From: Procambarus clarkii
Lineage: Eukaryota > Arthropoda > Malacostraca > Decapoda > Cambaridae
DNA length: 64,000 nucleotides
Reading direction: 5' to 3'
Assembly: GCF_040958095.1 (NCBI RefSeq)
Contig: NC_091185.1
Coordinates: 19,727,218 to 19,791,217, forward strand
Below, piece after piece: positions 31,300 through 42,058 of the stretch (position 1 is its first letter; each line of letters opens with the position of its first letter). A program made the position numbers and the translations under genes. Below the pieces are notes generated by a model. It did not search any database. It was not told the DNA's origin and saw only the letters and a program-made list of their open reading frames with translations.

Positions 31300-32100
31300 A
31301 ATTAATTAATATATATAATTATAATTCACTTTGCCATTCCCCATTCCACAGTCCTCTCGTCCTTCCCACTTCCCCGTCCCCACATCCTCCCCACTATTCC
31401 CACTTCCCTGTCCCATCGTCCTCCTTACCATTTTCCCCTCCCCTGTCCCTTCTTCCTCCCCCACCATCTCCCATTCACCTGTCCCTTTGTCCTCCCCAGC
31501 ATTCCCCAGTCCCCACCATCCCCAACTCCCCAGTCCCCTCGTCCTCCCCACCATTACCCTCTCCTCTGTCCCCTCGTCTTCCCCACCATCCCCCCCTCTC
31601 GTCCTCCCCACCATTCCAAACTACCTCATCCGATGCATTCTATAATGGTCTGATGCTTCCATCAGAAAATTGGGAACATCAAATGATCTGATATTCCCAT
31701 CACTGAAAAATAAGAACAGCTAAAAAAATGAAATGAAAAAAATAAAAAAATAAACTATACTCATGAAATGAACAGTATGGTAAACAACACAGCTCAATTT
31801 CAATGCAATGTCACACAAAATTATTAAGTCGAAATGAAAATAACTTGAAATCTATGAAAATTCAAATTATCAATGCAATCGGAAATAATGAAATAATATC
31901 GCAACATAATATAGTGTGGGTTACTCTTACGTGCAACAGACGGTGCTGTTTTTCAAAAAAGGCATGGTTTTACCTGTCACAAGTGTGGCATCTATACTTA
32001 TACTCACGAAATGAACGGTATGGTAAACAACATAGCTCAATTGCAATGCAATGTCACAATAACATTTAATAACAATAATAACAATAACATTTAAATATAC
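31300..32100 (+). repeat. Dispersed repeat R, copy 1
   Basis: A pyrimidine-rich tract (CCCCACCATTCCC units, 31330-31620) is followed by GATCTGATATTCCCATCACTG, TATACTCATGAAATGAACAGTATGG (split by position) and GTGCAACAGACGGTGCTG. The same order recurs at 54606-55232, 55855-56850 and 62986-64000. No coding capacity seen. Confidence 0.85.
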
Positions 32101-32199
32101 TTTAAGATATAATCTAGAAGAAAATAAGAACATTGAAACGGTTCATGAACTCGATTTCAATAAAGGACACTATGGGGAACTTTGAAAAACAGTTAATGA

Positions 32200-32960
32200 G
32201 TATAATTAGACAGACTTGTTGCTAGGCAGAGGAGTAAATAATGAGATATATGGCAAATTTTGCAAAATATACGGCACACAAACATTCATACCCAAACAAA
32301 GCAAAATGCTAGGTAAGAACAAAGCAGTTGGCCCGTAGGGGAAAGGAGATACCCACAAGACTGGAATACAAGTCATTAACAAGCACACAAGTACTACACC
32401 ACACAACAACCGCACTACTACCAGAACTGGACGAATCACTACCAAAACAACACATTGCACATCACTACCAAAACAACACAACACAACACAAGCATTGGCA
32501 AAGAATTATAGACCAGTTGCACTAACATCCCACATAATAAAATTATTTGAGAGTGATCAGGAGTCAGGTTACTAGTTTTATAGAGACCAATGACCAGGCC
32601 ACAATCCAGGCCAACATGGATTTAGAGCAGGAAGATATTGAAATACCTCTTACAGCTATCTCTCATGTCCTCTACTTGTACAGTACAGCTACTTGACCAT
32701 TACGACAAAATCACTGAGATATGAGATAATGATGACACTAACCTCATCTACTCAGACTCCAACCCACTCATATTAAATAATGATGTAAACAATAAATTAA
32801 AAAAAATTCCACTTATTAATGTCAACCAACAAACTCACACTAAACATAGAAAGGACCTACAACATCTTACTTGGGAGCAAATCAACAAATGCAATTCATC
32901 TACAGTTACACAATGTTAACATCAGAAATAAAAAAGATGGTAAGTTCCTTGGTCTATACT
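32200..32960 (+). pseudogene. LINE ORF2 mosaic fragments
   Basis: 32480-32730 matches the RT fingers of the LINE at 49790-49985 (KNYRPVALTSHIIKLF, then a degraded middle and QLLDHYDKIT). 32735-32960 matches the other LINE at 5430-5640 (DTNLIYSDSNPL, then TYNILLGSKSTNAIHLQL). All parts carry frameshifts. Confidence 0.7.
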
Positions 32961-32964
32961 TAGA

Positions 32965-33080
32965 TCTGCCCGAAACGCTATGAGTGCTAGTTGCTTTACA
33001 AGAATGTATAACTTCAAGTCACTGTACTCTCCCCCAATGTACCTTCTTGTATATAAAGAAAAAATAAATAAATAAACAAA
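32965..33080 (+). repeat. LINE 3' tail with (AAATA)n
   Basis: Reads CTGCCCGAAACGCTATGAG, TTTACAAGAATGTA and ACCTTCTTGTATATAAA, then AAATAAATAAATAAA. It follows CR1/L2-like RT sequence, so it looks like the genuine 3' end of that LINE family. Confidence 0.65.
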
Positions 33081-33102
33081 CACATAATAAATCAATACTT
33101 AC

Positions 33103-33185
33103 TAAATTTTGTCTATTATGTAGCAAAGAAGCAGGTCTACGGAAGGCTTTTCTGTTGAGTTCGAAGCCCAGATTACTCGTGGTCT
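33103..33185 (-). other. Candidate exon, minus strand
   Basis: Acceptor CTTATTTCAG and donor GTAAGT bound 83 bp. Two frames are open (one reads TTSNLGFELNRKAFRRPASL; the other RPRVIWASNSTEKPSVDL), so the coding frame is unsettled. A direct join to exon A would make a stop in the second frame. Confidence 0.35.
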
Positions 33186-33239
33186 CTGAAATAAGTTAAG
33201 ATTATAAGTATAAAATTAATAAAACCAAATAATAAATCC

Positions 33240-33560
33240 GGTATTGCTCAATTTCAGATGCAGACGTACTGAATGATATATCAGACTGTCAGCATGGTAT
33301 TCGATCTGGAAGGTCCAGTGTAACGAATTTACTCAGTTTCTATGATCGAGCCACAGAGATCTATAAAGAATTCTGATCAAGAAAGAGATCTAGGGGTGGT
33401 TTTAGATAGAAAACTATAACCTGAGGATCATATTAAGAACATTCTGCGAGGGGCCTATGCTACACTTTTTAACTTTAGAATTGCTTTTAAATACATAGGT
33501 CAAAAAGTTTTAAAAGTTTTAAAAGTTTTTTAAACCTTTCGTGTATCATGAGTGTGGAAA
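33240..33560 (+). pseudogene. LINE reverse transcriptase fragment
   Basis: Contains CQHGIRSGRSSVTNLLSFYD (RT motif 2a region) and then SRGGF-type frames corresponding to ERDLGVVL at 37890. Frameshifted. Confidence 0.65.
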
Positions 33561-33861
33561 AGCTTCAGATGGTGCATTCAGATGATGAATATTACCTAGT
33601 TCCTTCATCTGGGAAGAATGAACACATATTGGTGCATTCGGATGATAAAAACTAACTACTGTAGTTCAATTGATCAACAGACTGTATATCATATGCAGAC
33701 TGTATGTGGATCTGCGGGCCACTCCAAACAACAGCCTGGTGGACCAAGCTCCACCAGGCCTAAAGCACAAAGTGGTCCACTGGCACCGGCAACTTCAACC
33801 ATAAATGTTCTCAAAGCTTACTAAAAATGATTGAATTAGACTAGACTACAGCAATCTTAAC

Positions 33862-33922
33862 CTTGTATCTGTTTCCACCAATCTTGTTCAGTACATGCTT
33901 CAACATATCAGCAATACTTGAT
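33862..33922 (-). other. Candidate exon B, copy of exon A
   Basis: Reads SIADMLKHVLNKIGGNRYK and meets AAG|GTTAAG. The upstream boundary is poorly defined and the acceptor is weak, so this copy may be inactive. Confidence 0.4.
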
Positions 33923-34129
33923 ATGTAAATATATCTCACTGTGTCATTACAATATGCACCTCCCAACTAGGACAGCATTTGTACCTGTTACAATAATGCA
34001 TAAACTTTAAGGCAATAGAGTATAATGTATGTCTTTCAATCTCAACATTAGATTTTATAACTTTCTAATGTAATAAATAAATACCATTAAACTATTTTCT
34101 GTTTAACTGTTAGAAAAAATCAATTAGAT

Positions 34130-34290
34130 ATATAAAAAGAAATAACAAAAATTACATGGATAGTAAAATCTGGATTCCCAACTACATTTTATATAGATGT
34201 GATAGAGAAACTAGGTCAAATGGAGGAGTAGGTCTGTATATTAAACAGCACCTGACGTGCACAGAGCTACTAAACTCAATGTGGTGGTAG
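34130..34290 (+). pseudogene. LINE endonuclease fragment
   Basis: Reads SNGGVGLYIKQHLTCTELLN, a conserved stretch of APE-type LINE endonucleases also present at 47160-47215. Confidence 0.6.
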
Positions 34291-34417
34291 AGTGGTGGGG
34301 GGGGAAACATTGCAGAAAAAAACAAAAATACAATTTGGTCAACAAAACAGCATTGTTTAAAATAGAAGACATGGGTTGACATTTTGGGGGTAAGGTAGGT
34401 TACATTGAGTTAATTAG

Positions 34418-34500
34418 TTAGTACTTAGTTTTTATCTTAAACTGGTTGGGAGAGGTACAGTGTTGCTGTGCTGGTGAAAGAACACCTAAAGGTAAATTAA
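34418..34500 (-). pseudogene. LINE 3' terminal coding fragment
   Basis: On the minus strand it ends CTSPNQFKIKTKY, the same tail as CTSPNQFKINKDKFIS at 38985-39030. Confidence 0.55.
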
Positions 34501-34850
34501 ATAATGATTGCGAATCCACAAGAAGTTGACATAATAGCGCTAGAGATCTGCAATCAGGATGATAAACTTTCCTTAAAGAATTTGACAAACACTTGCTGAT
34601 AGGACATGAAGTAAATGAAATGTATGTCAAGTTTTGTGAAATATATGATAAAAGCACAACAAAATTTGTACCAAAGGAGAGATGCAGAACTAGGAAAAGG
34701 GGTTTGTTCAACAGAAATTGCGAGAGGGCCTGAGACCCAAACACACACAAATGGAATCAATATATAGCAAGAGGCCAAACCCCCAAACATACAAGCGATG
34801 CAAAGATGCGAGAAACAGCAGCAGCAGTAAGGAGAGGGACTGAAGGACCA
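34500..34850 (+). pseudogene. LINE ORF2 fragments
   Basis: EVDIIALEICNQDDKL (endonuclease, as at 8600 on the minus strand) is joined to a linker region reading FVPKERCRTRKRGLFNRNCE and YKRCKDARNS-like frames that precede the RT in CR1-like LINEs. An internal deletion is implied. Confidence 0.6.
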
Positions 34851-34854
34851 TAAA

Positions 34855-34975
34855 TAAAGTGTGAAAATAAACTCGAGTAAATTTTTTTAACTACTCTCGA
34901 CAGTGAAGAAAAACAAATATTCAGACGATTTGTGTTAGAATCATTAATCTTACACTTTCGGTCATATTCAACAAC
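34855..34975 (+). repeat. Penelope-like element 3' end, diverged copy
   Basis: Carries GACAGTGAAG, GTGTTAGAATCATTAATCTTAC and TTTCGGTCATATTCAA in the order of the end at 30360-30430, then a CA microsatellite. Confidence 0.65.
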
Positions 34976-35051
34976 ACAAATACACACACACACACATTCC
35001 TGTTGCTGTAGCAGGTGAAGAATTACACACACAGATCACAATAACGTGATG

Positions 35052-35445
35052 CATCAAATGAACAAATCCACAAGGGCCGTGACGAGGATTCGAACCTGCG
35101 TCCAGGAGCATCCCAGACACTGCCTTAATCGACTGAGCTACAACAGGGTAAAAGGGTTGAAACCGAAGTTCTACTGAACTTACTGGATCCCATAGCCTCT
35201 CCGAGGCACAAACCAGGCTTTTACACAACCCCCCCCCCCCCTGCACCCGAGCTATGTCAACAGGCCGTTCTCCCTCTTCGCCCTTACATCATCACAAAAA
35301 GGGTTGAAACCAAACTTCTACTGAACTTCCTGGATCCTTTTACCCTGTTGTAGCTCAGTCGATTTAGGCAGTGTCTGGGATGCTCCCGGACGCAGGTTCA
35401 AATCCTCGTCACGGCCCTTGTGGATTTGTTCATTTGATGCATCAC
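35052..35445. mobile_element. Head-to-head pair of tRNA-derived SINE copies
   Basis: Minus-strand head 35052-35150 and plus-strand head 35350-35440, both with TAGCTCAGTCGAT and GGTTCGAATCC or GGTTCAAATCC. The bodies with CTCCGAGGC and a poly-C run lie between. Confidence 0.8.
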
Positions 35446-35772
35446 GTTATTGTGATCTCTGTGTGTGATGATGTAGGGCGAAGAGAAAGAACGACCTGTT
35501 GACATAGCTCGGGTGCAGGGGGAGGGTTGTGTACAAGCCTGGTTTGTGCCTCGGAGAGGCTATGGGATCCAGTAAGATCGTCCTTCCTTTCCTCCCTAGA
35601 ATCTGGATGTAGCAGGTGCTCAATTGTCAAAAGTGAAAAAATTTGGTTTGTCTTCCGAATGCACCATATTGGTAAATTTTTTAATAATCTTTTAAAAATA
35701 GTAAATGCCACTATTTTTGCAAAATTATTACAAGATCTATTATTCTAATAAGGGTTTGATAAAATACAGTAG
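35364..35772 (+). repeat. Direct duplication, copy 1
   Basis: About 410 bp comprising part of the SINE plus downstream unique-looking sequence (GTCAAAAGTGAAAAAATTTGG, split by position) ending AAAATACAGTA. Repeated at 35910-36321 with few changes. Confidence 0.9.
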
Positions 35773-35909
35773 ACTGCCTACTGGTTTTACCTGTAATAAG
35801 GTTTGATACAGATGATTATGGATATATTGAAATGCTCTTATTGTTAAGAAGCAATTTTTTAAAGAGTATTTTGTAATGAGCAGCTCTGAAAATCAGTTGA
35901 TTACAGATA

Positions 35910-36321
35910 ATTAAGGCAATGTCTGGGATGCTCCCGGACATAGGTTTGAATCCTCATCACGGCCCTTGTGGATTTGTTCATTTGATGCATCACGTTATTG
36001 TGATCTGTGTGTGTGATGATGTAAGGGCGAAGAGGGAGATCGGCCTGTTGACATAGCTCGGGTGCAGGGGGAGTGTTGTGTACAAGCCTGGTTTGTGCCT
36101 CGGAGAGGCTATGGGATCCAGTAAGATCGTCCTTCCTTTCCTCCCTAGAATCTGGATGTAGCAGGTGCTCAATTGTCAAAAGTGAAAAAATTTGGTTTGT
36201 CTTCCAAATGCACCATATCGGTAAATTTGTTAATAATCTTTTAAAAATAGTAAATGCCACTATTTTTGCAAAATTATTACAAGATCTATTATTCTAATAA
36301 GGGTTTGATAAAATACAGTAT
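35910..36321 (+). repeat. Direct duplication, copy 2
   Basis: Second copy; the spacer (35773-35909) is not duplicated. The SINE part is more mutated, for example ACATAGGTTTGAATCC. Confidence 0.9.
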
Positions 36322-36645
36322 TTATGAGTAAGATGTAATTGTGTCTGACACTGATAAAATTATAAACCATTGTAAACAATTTGTTCACTTTCAAAACTTG
36401 GGTAATTACATATGACAGTGTCAGACCACTGAGGAAGAATTGAAACAGGAATTTCCTCAAGTACTTTCATATTTCAGTAATACATCTTCAGAAGGAATCA
36501 TTCAGGATGTATTATTTAAATATGAAAGTACTTACGGAAATTCCTGTTCCAATTCTTCTTTCGCGGTCTGACACTCACATTTTTCACCACATGTTAATTT
36601 CCGTGATTTACACACAAATTTATATACATACAAATACATATACAC

Positions 36646-36654
<9 letters not shown>

Positions 36655-36740
<86 letters not shown>
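36655..36740. repeat. (TA)n microsatellite
   Basis: Uninterrupted TA run. Confidence 0.97.
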
Positions 36741-36743
<3 letters not shown>

Positions 36744-36780
36744 TATAAATAAAAAAACAAGTAAATGTAAATAATTTTAC

Positions 36781-36834
36781 CTTGCACCTAGATCCACCAA
36801 GCCTGTATGGCGCGCGTTTCAGTACTTCGGAAAT
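36781..36834 (-). CDS. Candidate exon C, copy of exon A
   Basis: 54 bp, exactly 18 codons in phase 0, reading ISEVLKRAPYRLGGSRCK, bounded by AGTTCTAG and AAG|GTAAAA. It aligns with the second half of exon A (31178-31284), residue for residue around LGG-x-R-x-K. Confidence 0.45.
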
Positions 36835-36879
36835 CTAGAACTATCTAGAATCTCTAATCTGCAATGAAACAATACATAT

Positions 36880-36990
36880 TATTGCACTTACCAAAACATG
36901 GATGAATGTAGAAAATACAGAACTATTAGCTGAATATCAAATAAATGGATTTAATCTATTTCACACAGATAGATATATTAGACCGTGTAT
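36880..36990 (+). pseudogene. LINE endonuclease fragment
   Basis: Reads TKTWMNVENTELLAEYQING and FNLFHTDR, the second motif of APE-type LINE endonucleases. Confidence 0.65.
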
Positions 36991-37065
36991 GTTAGGTAAT
37001 ACCTAACATACACGCCTCCACACACACTACATTTGAAATGTAGTCTCAAAAAGACTACATTTCAA
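36985..37065. repeat. Two adjacent perfect hairpins
   Basis: 36985-36997 pairs with 37001-37013 (13 bp, 3-base loop); 37033-37046 pairs with 37052-37065 (14 bp, 5-base loop). They could be cruciform-prone sites or products of template switching. Confidence 0.9.
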
Positions 37066-37319
37066 CAGCAAAGATTACTCCATAAAAAAATAATTAAATT
37101 ATTGACCAACATGAGAGAGGGTTAGCCAACATGAGAGGGTTGTGTTGATTGCCTGAAAATATTTAAATTGTTTAATGTATTGAATGGCATTTTTCCAGTT
37201 ACAACATTTTTTAAATTACTGAACTAGGTTCTAGGCTTTGCTAGGCTTAATTCAATTATTACAGATAAGCCTAACCTAGCCTAGAACCCAGTGGGTTTTC
37301 TTCCTATTGGGGAGTGTTG

Positions 37320-37830
37320 TACATGCCTCGCCTCCACATACACACTAGCACAGCCAGGCCTCGCCTCCACATACACACTAGCACAGCCAGGCCTCGCCTC
37401 CACATACACTAGCACAGCCAGGCCTCGCCTCCACATACACCAGCGCTGCCAGGCCTCGCCTCCACATACACACTAGCACAGCCAGGCCTCGCCTCCACAT
37501 ACACCAGCACTGCCAGGCCTCGCCTCCACATACACCAGCACTGCCAGTCCTCGCCTCCACATACACCAGCACTGCCAGGCCTCGCCTCCACATACACCAG
37601 CACTGCCAGGCCTCGCCTCCACATACACCAGCACTGCCAGGCCTCGCCTCCACATACACACTAGCACTGCCAGGCCTCGCCTCCACATACACACTAGCAC
37701 TGCCAGGCCTCGCCTCCACATACACCAGCACTGCCAGGCCTCGCCTCCACATACACCAGCACTGCCCGGCCTTGCCTCCACATACACACTAGCACAGCCA
37801 GGCCTCGCCTCCACATACACCTCCAACATT
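37320..37830. repeat. 30/31/33-bp minisatellite
   Basis: About 16 copies of GGCCTCGCCTCCACATACAC plus a short variable CAGCACTGCCA or ACTAGCACAGCCA part. The repetitive minus-strand frames (MWRRGLAVLV) are artefacts. Confidence 0.95.
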
Positions 37831-37859
37831 ACATATAACAACCACCACCATGTGAGAAA

Positions 37860-38170
37860 TCTTTAAGGAATTCTGATAAAGAAAGAGATCTAGGGGTGGT
37901 TCTAAATAGAAAACTATCACCTGAGGACCACATAAAGAACATTGTGTGAGGAGCCTATGCCATGCATTCCAACTTCAGAATTGCTTTTAAATACATGGAT
38001 GGCGAAATACTAAAGAAATTGTTCACCACTTTTGTTAGTCCAAAGCTAGAATATGCAGCAGTTGTGGGGTGCCCATATTGTGTGCCATCACATTTAAACC
38101 AACCAAGCCCACAAATACGTCAACATGGACCAGCATTACACCGTCTAACATACTCTGTCAGATGTAACAA
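37860..38170 (+). pseudogene. LINE reverse transcriptase thumb fragment
   Basis: Reads NSDKERDLGVVLNRKLSPED and, past a stop, FRIAFKYMDGEILKKLFTTF and PKLEYAAVV, typical of CR1-like LINEs. 33380-33520 is a degraded copy of the same part. Confidence 0.75.
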
Positions 38171-38239
38171 CTAAATTTGTGAATTCAAGACCTAATCTAT
38201 TGTATAACACAGTGTTAGTACGAGAAAAACATTACTTAC

Positions 38240-38292
38240 ATTCGAAGCCGTGTTTTAAAATGGCAGCGGTCTTGTTGTACTGACGCTCCACA
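38240..38292 (-). other. Candidate exon D
   Basis: Bounded by ACACACAG and a strong GTAAGT donor. It reads VERQYNKTAAILKHGFE with one base left over. It may be an upstream exon of the gene represented by exons A-C, but the phases of the known pieces do not join directly. Confidence 0.35.
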
Positions 38293-38589
38293 CTGTGTGT
38301 TCGTTTGCGTATGATGAACGTGTGACAATTTACTACAACAATTATTTAATTATTCTTATTCTTTATTTTACTATTTTTAGGGTACATGAAATTTCAAACT
38401 TATTTGCACACAATAATATAATTGCATTGTCATAACCTTTATATATTACGGAAAATACGATGACATGAACGAAGTCAAAGTGAAGTTGAAGTCAAAGTCA
38501 TTCGCCGAACGTATTAGTCATTTTTTTTCTCCCAAACGATAGGGGATAACAAATCCACAGAGAATATAAGTGTACAGTAAAGTCAATTT

Positions 38590-39180
38590 TATTCAGGAAA
38601 GTACATACATAGTTGATTTACAAACATAATGTTGGATTTATAGATAGAGCTAGTGCATACAATACCTAAAGCCACTATAGTAGGCATAGCATTTCAGGCA
38701 ACCGGGCAGTATATATGGACCCCTTACTCAAATCTCTGAATATGTTAGATATTAAGTCCCTGCACATACTCTCATGTGTATTTTATATATATAAAACGCT
38801 GCACTGTAATGTCAATCCTGACCTTAAAAGCTTCCTAGAAGGTTGTAACAGATCCCATGAGCACCACACCAGAAACAAATACCTATTTGATATTGAAAGA
38901 GTACGACTTAGTCAAACTAGAAATGCTTTACAAATCAAGGGACCTCGAATGTGGAATGACCTTCCCAATTATGTTAAAAACTGTACCTCTCCCAACCAGT
39001 TTAAGATAAATAAAGATAAATTTATAAGTTAAGAAAAATTCCACAAATCAACAACCCTGTTACTGACCCAGTATTTACCCAAGTCTTTCCTAAATCTAAA
39101 CTTATCCAATTTATACCCATTGTTTCGTGTTCTATCTTGTGTTGACAATTTTAATACCCTATTAATATCCCCTTTGTTAT
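38590..39180 (+). pseudogene. LINE 3' end: tail core plus C-terminal coding region
   Basis: 38590-38700 contains the inverted tail core (AAAGCCACTATAG...GGCA). 38715-39032 is an open frame of 105 codons ending CTSPNQFKINKDKFIS, the C-terminus of a CR1/L2-like ORF2. 39033-39180 is a decapod dispersed repeat (CAACAACCCTGTTACTGACC). Confidence 0.7.
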
Positions 39181-39360
39181 ATCCATTCAGGAAATTGTGG
39201 TTGATCTCGAACCCATTGAAAATGTGACGACTTATACTGAATTTTGGGCGTTACAGGGCAAAAACATAAGAACAAAGGTAACTGCAGAAGGCCTATTTGC
39301 CCAAACCAGCCAGCTCCTATCTATAACAGATAACATAACAAACATAACAACAGTAAAAAC

Positions 39361-39984
39361 ATTTAGTGTGTGTTTGACGCTCACTGATATGTTCCAGCGT
39401 TGTTTTATATATGGTGCTATTCTATCTTACGCTTTGTTGCTCTTTTTTACCTACGGGCTCATAGAACATTCTATTGCGAAAACACTGGCACAAAAATGAA
39501 TGACGTACATACAATAATAATGTCAGGACAGTGAAATAATTATAAACTTTCAAAGCGCTGTATCGCCCATGTGTCGTCGTGTCACCAATACTGGGTAACA
39601 GTTCCGCCACTTCCCACACTCTTGCGGGTGGGTCGCGACCATTATTCTATGTTTATATTCATATCACCGTGTTGGGAATTTCATTGCGAGTACATTGATA
39701 CCAAAATTAACGCTGTAGGACAAGTGTGGAAGTGATAACAATCCCAAGAGTAAAAACATTTTGTTGCTCTTGGGCACTCACGGCGAGTCATCTACGTAGG
39801 TATTTATTTGGTGCTGGTATCCATATAACTTTTTGTGACCGTTTTTACTGATGTTCTTCTAGAGAATGTTATTGCGAACACGTTGGTACCAAAATGAAAT
39901 ACATAGCTCGAGAACTAAGGTCAGGAGAGTAAAAAGAGTATACACATTTTTGTTTTGACGCTTAAGGTTATTGTGAGTACTCAT
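39361..39984 (+). repeat. 624-bp direct duplication, copy 1
   Basis: Copy 2 is at 40467-41090 with the same length and only scattered differences. Inside each copy a motif TTGCGAA-AC--TGG-ACCAAAAT recurs three times (near 39475, 39686 and 39872), so the unit itself arose from ~200-bp tandem repeats. No coding function recognised; the ~60-100 codon frames are shared because of the duplication. Confidence 0.93.
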
Positions 39985-40466
39985 CGCCTGCCTAGAAACT
40001 GGAATTCTGGTTGATCTCGAACCCATTGATAATGTGACGACTTATACTGAATTTTGTAACTATATCATCAAGATTGTGACCAGCTTAGCTAAATGTAGTG
40101 TGGGGTTCAGTCCCTAAGCCCATATATGTGCCTCTGTAACCATTTAGGTTACAGGGCAAAAACATAAAAAACAAAGGTAACTGCAGAAGTCCTATTGGCC
40201 CATACCAGGCAGCTCCTATCTATAACAGATAAACACTAAGTACTACCTAATTAACTCAATGTAACCTACCTAACCACCAAAATATCAATCCATATCTTTT
40301 ATTTTAAACAATGCTGTTTTGTTGACCAAATTGTATTTTTACTCTTTTTCTGCCATGTTTCTCCCCCCCCCTGTTTTTTCCCTTTTTTCTTTTTTTTTCT
40401 CAACATAATTCATACTTTAATTATGCTGATCAGGACATCACCTGATCAAACACATCAAACACACAC

Positions 40467-41090
40467 ATTTCGTGTGTGTTTGACGCTCACTGATATGTTC
40501 CAGCGTTGTTTTATATATGGTGCTATTCTATCTTACGCTTTGTTGCTCTTTTTTACCTACGGGCTCATAGAACATTCTATGGCGAAAACATTGGCACAAA
40601 AATGAATGACGTACATACAATAATAATGTCAGGACAGTGAAATAATTATAAACTTTCAAAGCGCTGTATCGCCCATGTGTCGTCGTGTCACCAATACTGG
40701 GTAACTGTTCTGCCACTTCCCACACTCTTGCGGGTGGGCCGCGACCATTATTCTACGTTTATATTCATATCACCGTGTTGGGAATTTCATTGCGAGTCTA
40801 TTGATACTAAAATTATCGTTGTAGGACAAGTATGAAAGTGATAACAATCCCAAGAGTAAAAACATTTTGTTGCTCTTGGGCACTCACGGCGAGTCATCTA
40901 CGTAGGTATTTATTTGGTGCTGGTATCCATATAACTTTTTGTGACCGTTTTTACTGATGTTCTTCTAGAGAATGTTATTGCGAACACGTTGGTACCAAAA
41001 TGAAATACATAGCTCAAGAACTAAGGTCAGGAGAGTAAAAAGAGTATACACATTTTTGTTTTGACGCTTAAGGTTATTGTGAGTACTCAT
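40467..41090 (+). repeat. 624-bp direct duplication, copy 2
   Basis: Preceded by a CACACATTT simple stretch. A 45-bp piece (GTTGATCTCGAACCCATTGA...) lies upstream of both copies, at 39200 and 40010. Confidence 0.93.
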
Positions 41091-41229
41091 TAGTTTAGTC
41101 TGCCGTTTAAAGAAAAAAAGAGCATATCAATGGTATATCACAGAAAACGAATTTATCATAAACTCATGTATTTGTTTTATCATATTGAACTGCATTCATA
41201 TTTTTAATATATAACAATATGAATATACA

Positions 41230-41560
41230 AATTTCTGTAAATCCCCTACCATGTTGGAATCTGTGGAAATGAATGAGCAAATGTGCTGGCTGAAGGCGCT
41301 GAAGGAAACCACATTGGTTTCATTTTGGATACAAATGTCCATGGAGATTCAAAATGGAAACTAATTATATAGTTGAACCTGCAGAGAGGAGTTTAAGAAT
41401 CTGTGTTGAGAGTGATGGACACAGCCTTCACAATTATACTTCAGAGAATGTAAACATCTAAGAGTCATTAGAAATATGTGTAGAATAATAAACCCTACAT
41501 TGTTTGAGTTAGGGAAAACACCATTTGTCATATATAGATATTAGCTGTTCCTAAAGATTC
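41230..41560 (+). pseudogene. LINE ORF2 C-terminal fragment (RNase H side)
   Basis: Degraded frames read ERADVLAEGAE-like sequence near 41270 and DGHSLHNYTSECKHLRVIRN near 41420, resembling the end of RNase H and the CCHC-like tail of I/Jockey-type LINEs. Confidence 0.45.
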
Positions 41561-42058
41561 ACCCATTTTGCACCAGCAAGATAACATAAGATTTTAAGAG
41601 TTGACGAATGTTAATCTTCTTGCTTGATAAACTGTGAACTTGAGACATAGTTAATAAGAACATTCCAATATATAAGACAACAAAAAGTTTTCAGATTCTT
41701 TCACACCACTTTCCAGCAACTTTTATAATTTATATAAATTATTTTAGGGAATAATACATAAATTATATATTTAAACATGATATAGTGTTTAGTGGAATGC
41801 ATAAGGAGTCAAATTGTGTTAAAAAGAGCGATTTTTAGAAAATTTGGAAAACTACTTTTTTCTGTTCATATTATAACTAAATGGATTTTAAAGGTTTCAC
41901 TCAGCCAATATATATCATTCACAATTTATTAATGAATTTTACAAAGAAACACCATAAATTTTATATTTAAACATGTAAAAACTTTTTGTTTTACATTTGG
42001 AACAAAATAATTGTAGAAAAACAATTTAAAATAAAACCTTTGTGTTTGGATTTTTTTA
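41561..42058. other. AT-rich, no gene seen
   Basis: Roughly 75% A+T with a repeated AATTATATATTTAAACATG element near 41760 and 41960. No supported feature. Confidence 0.6.

Noticed and set aside
31306-31645. Pro/Ser-rich protein in the pyrimidine tract
   Set aside because: Composition artefact of repeat R; similar frames appear in every copy and on both strands.
37378-37841. 124-codon repeat protein (MWRRGLAVLV...)
   Set aside because: All three frames of the minisatellite are open by periodicity; unit lengths of 30, 31 and 33 bp do not preserve one frame.
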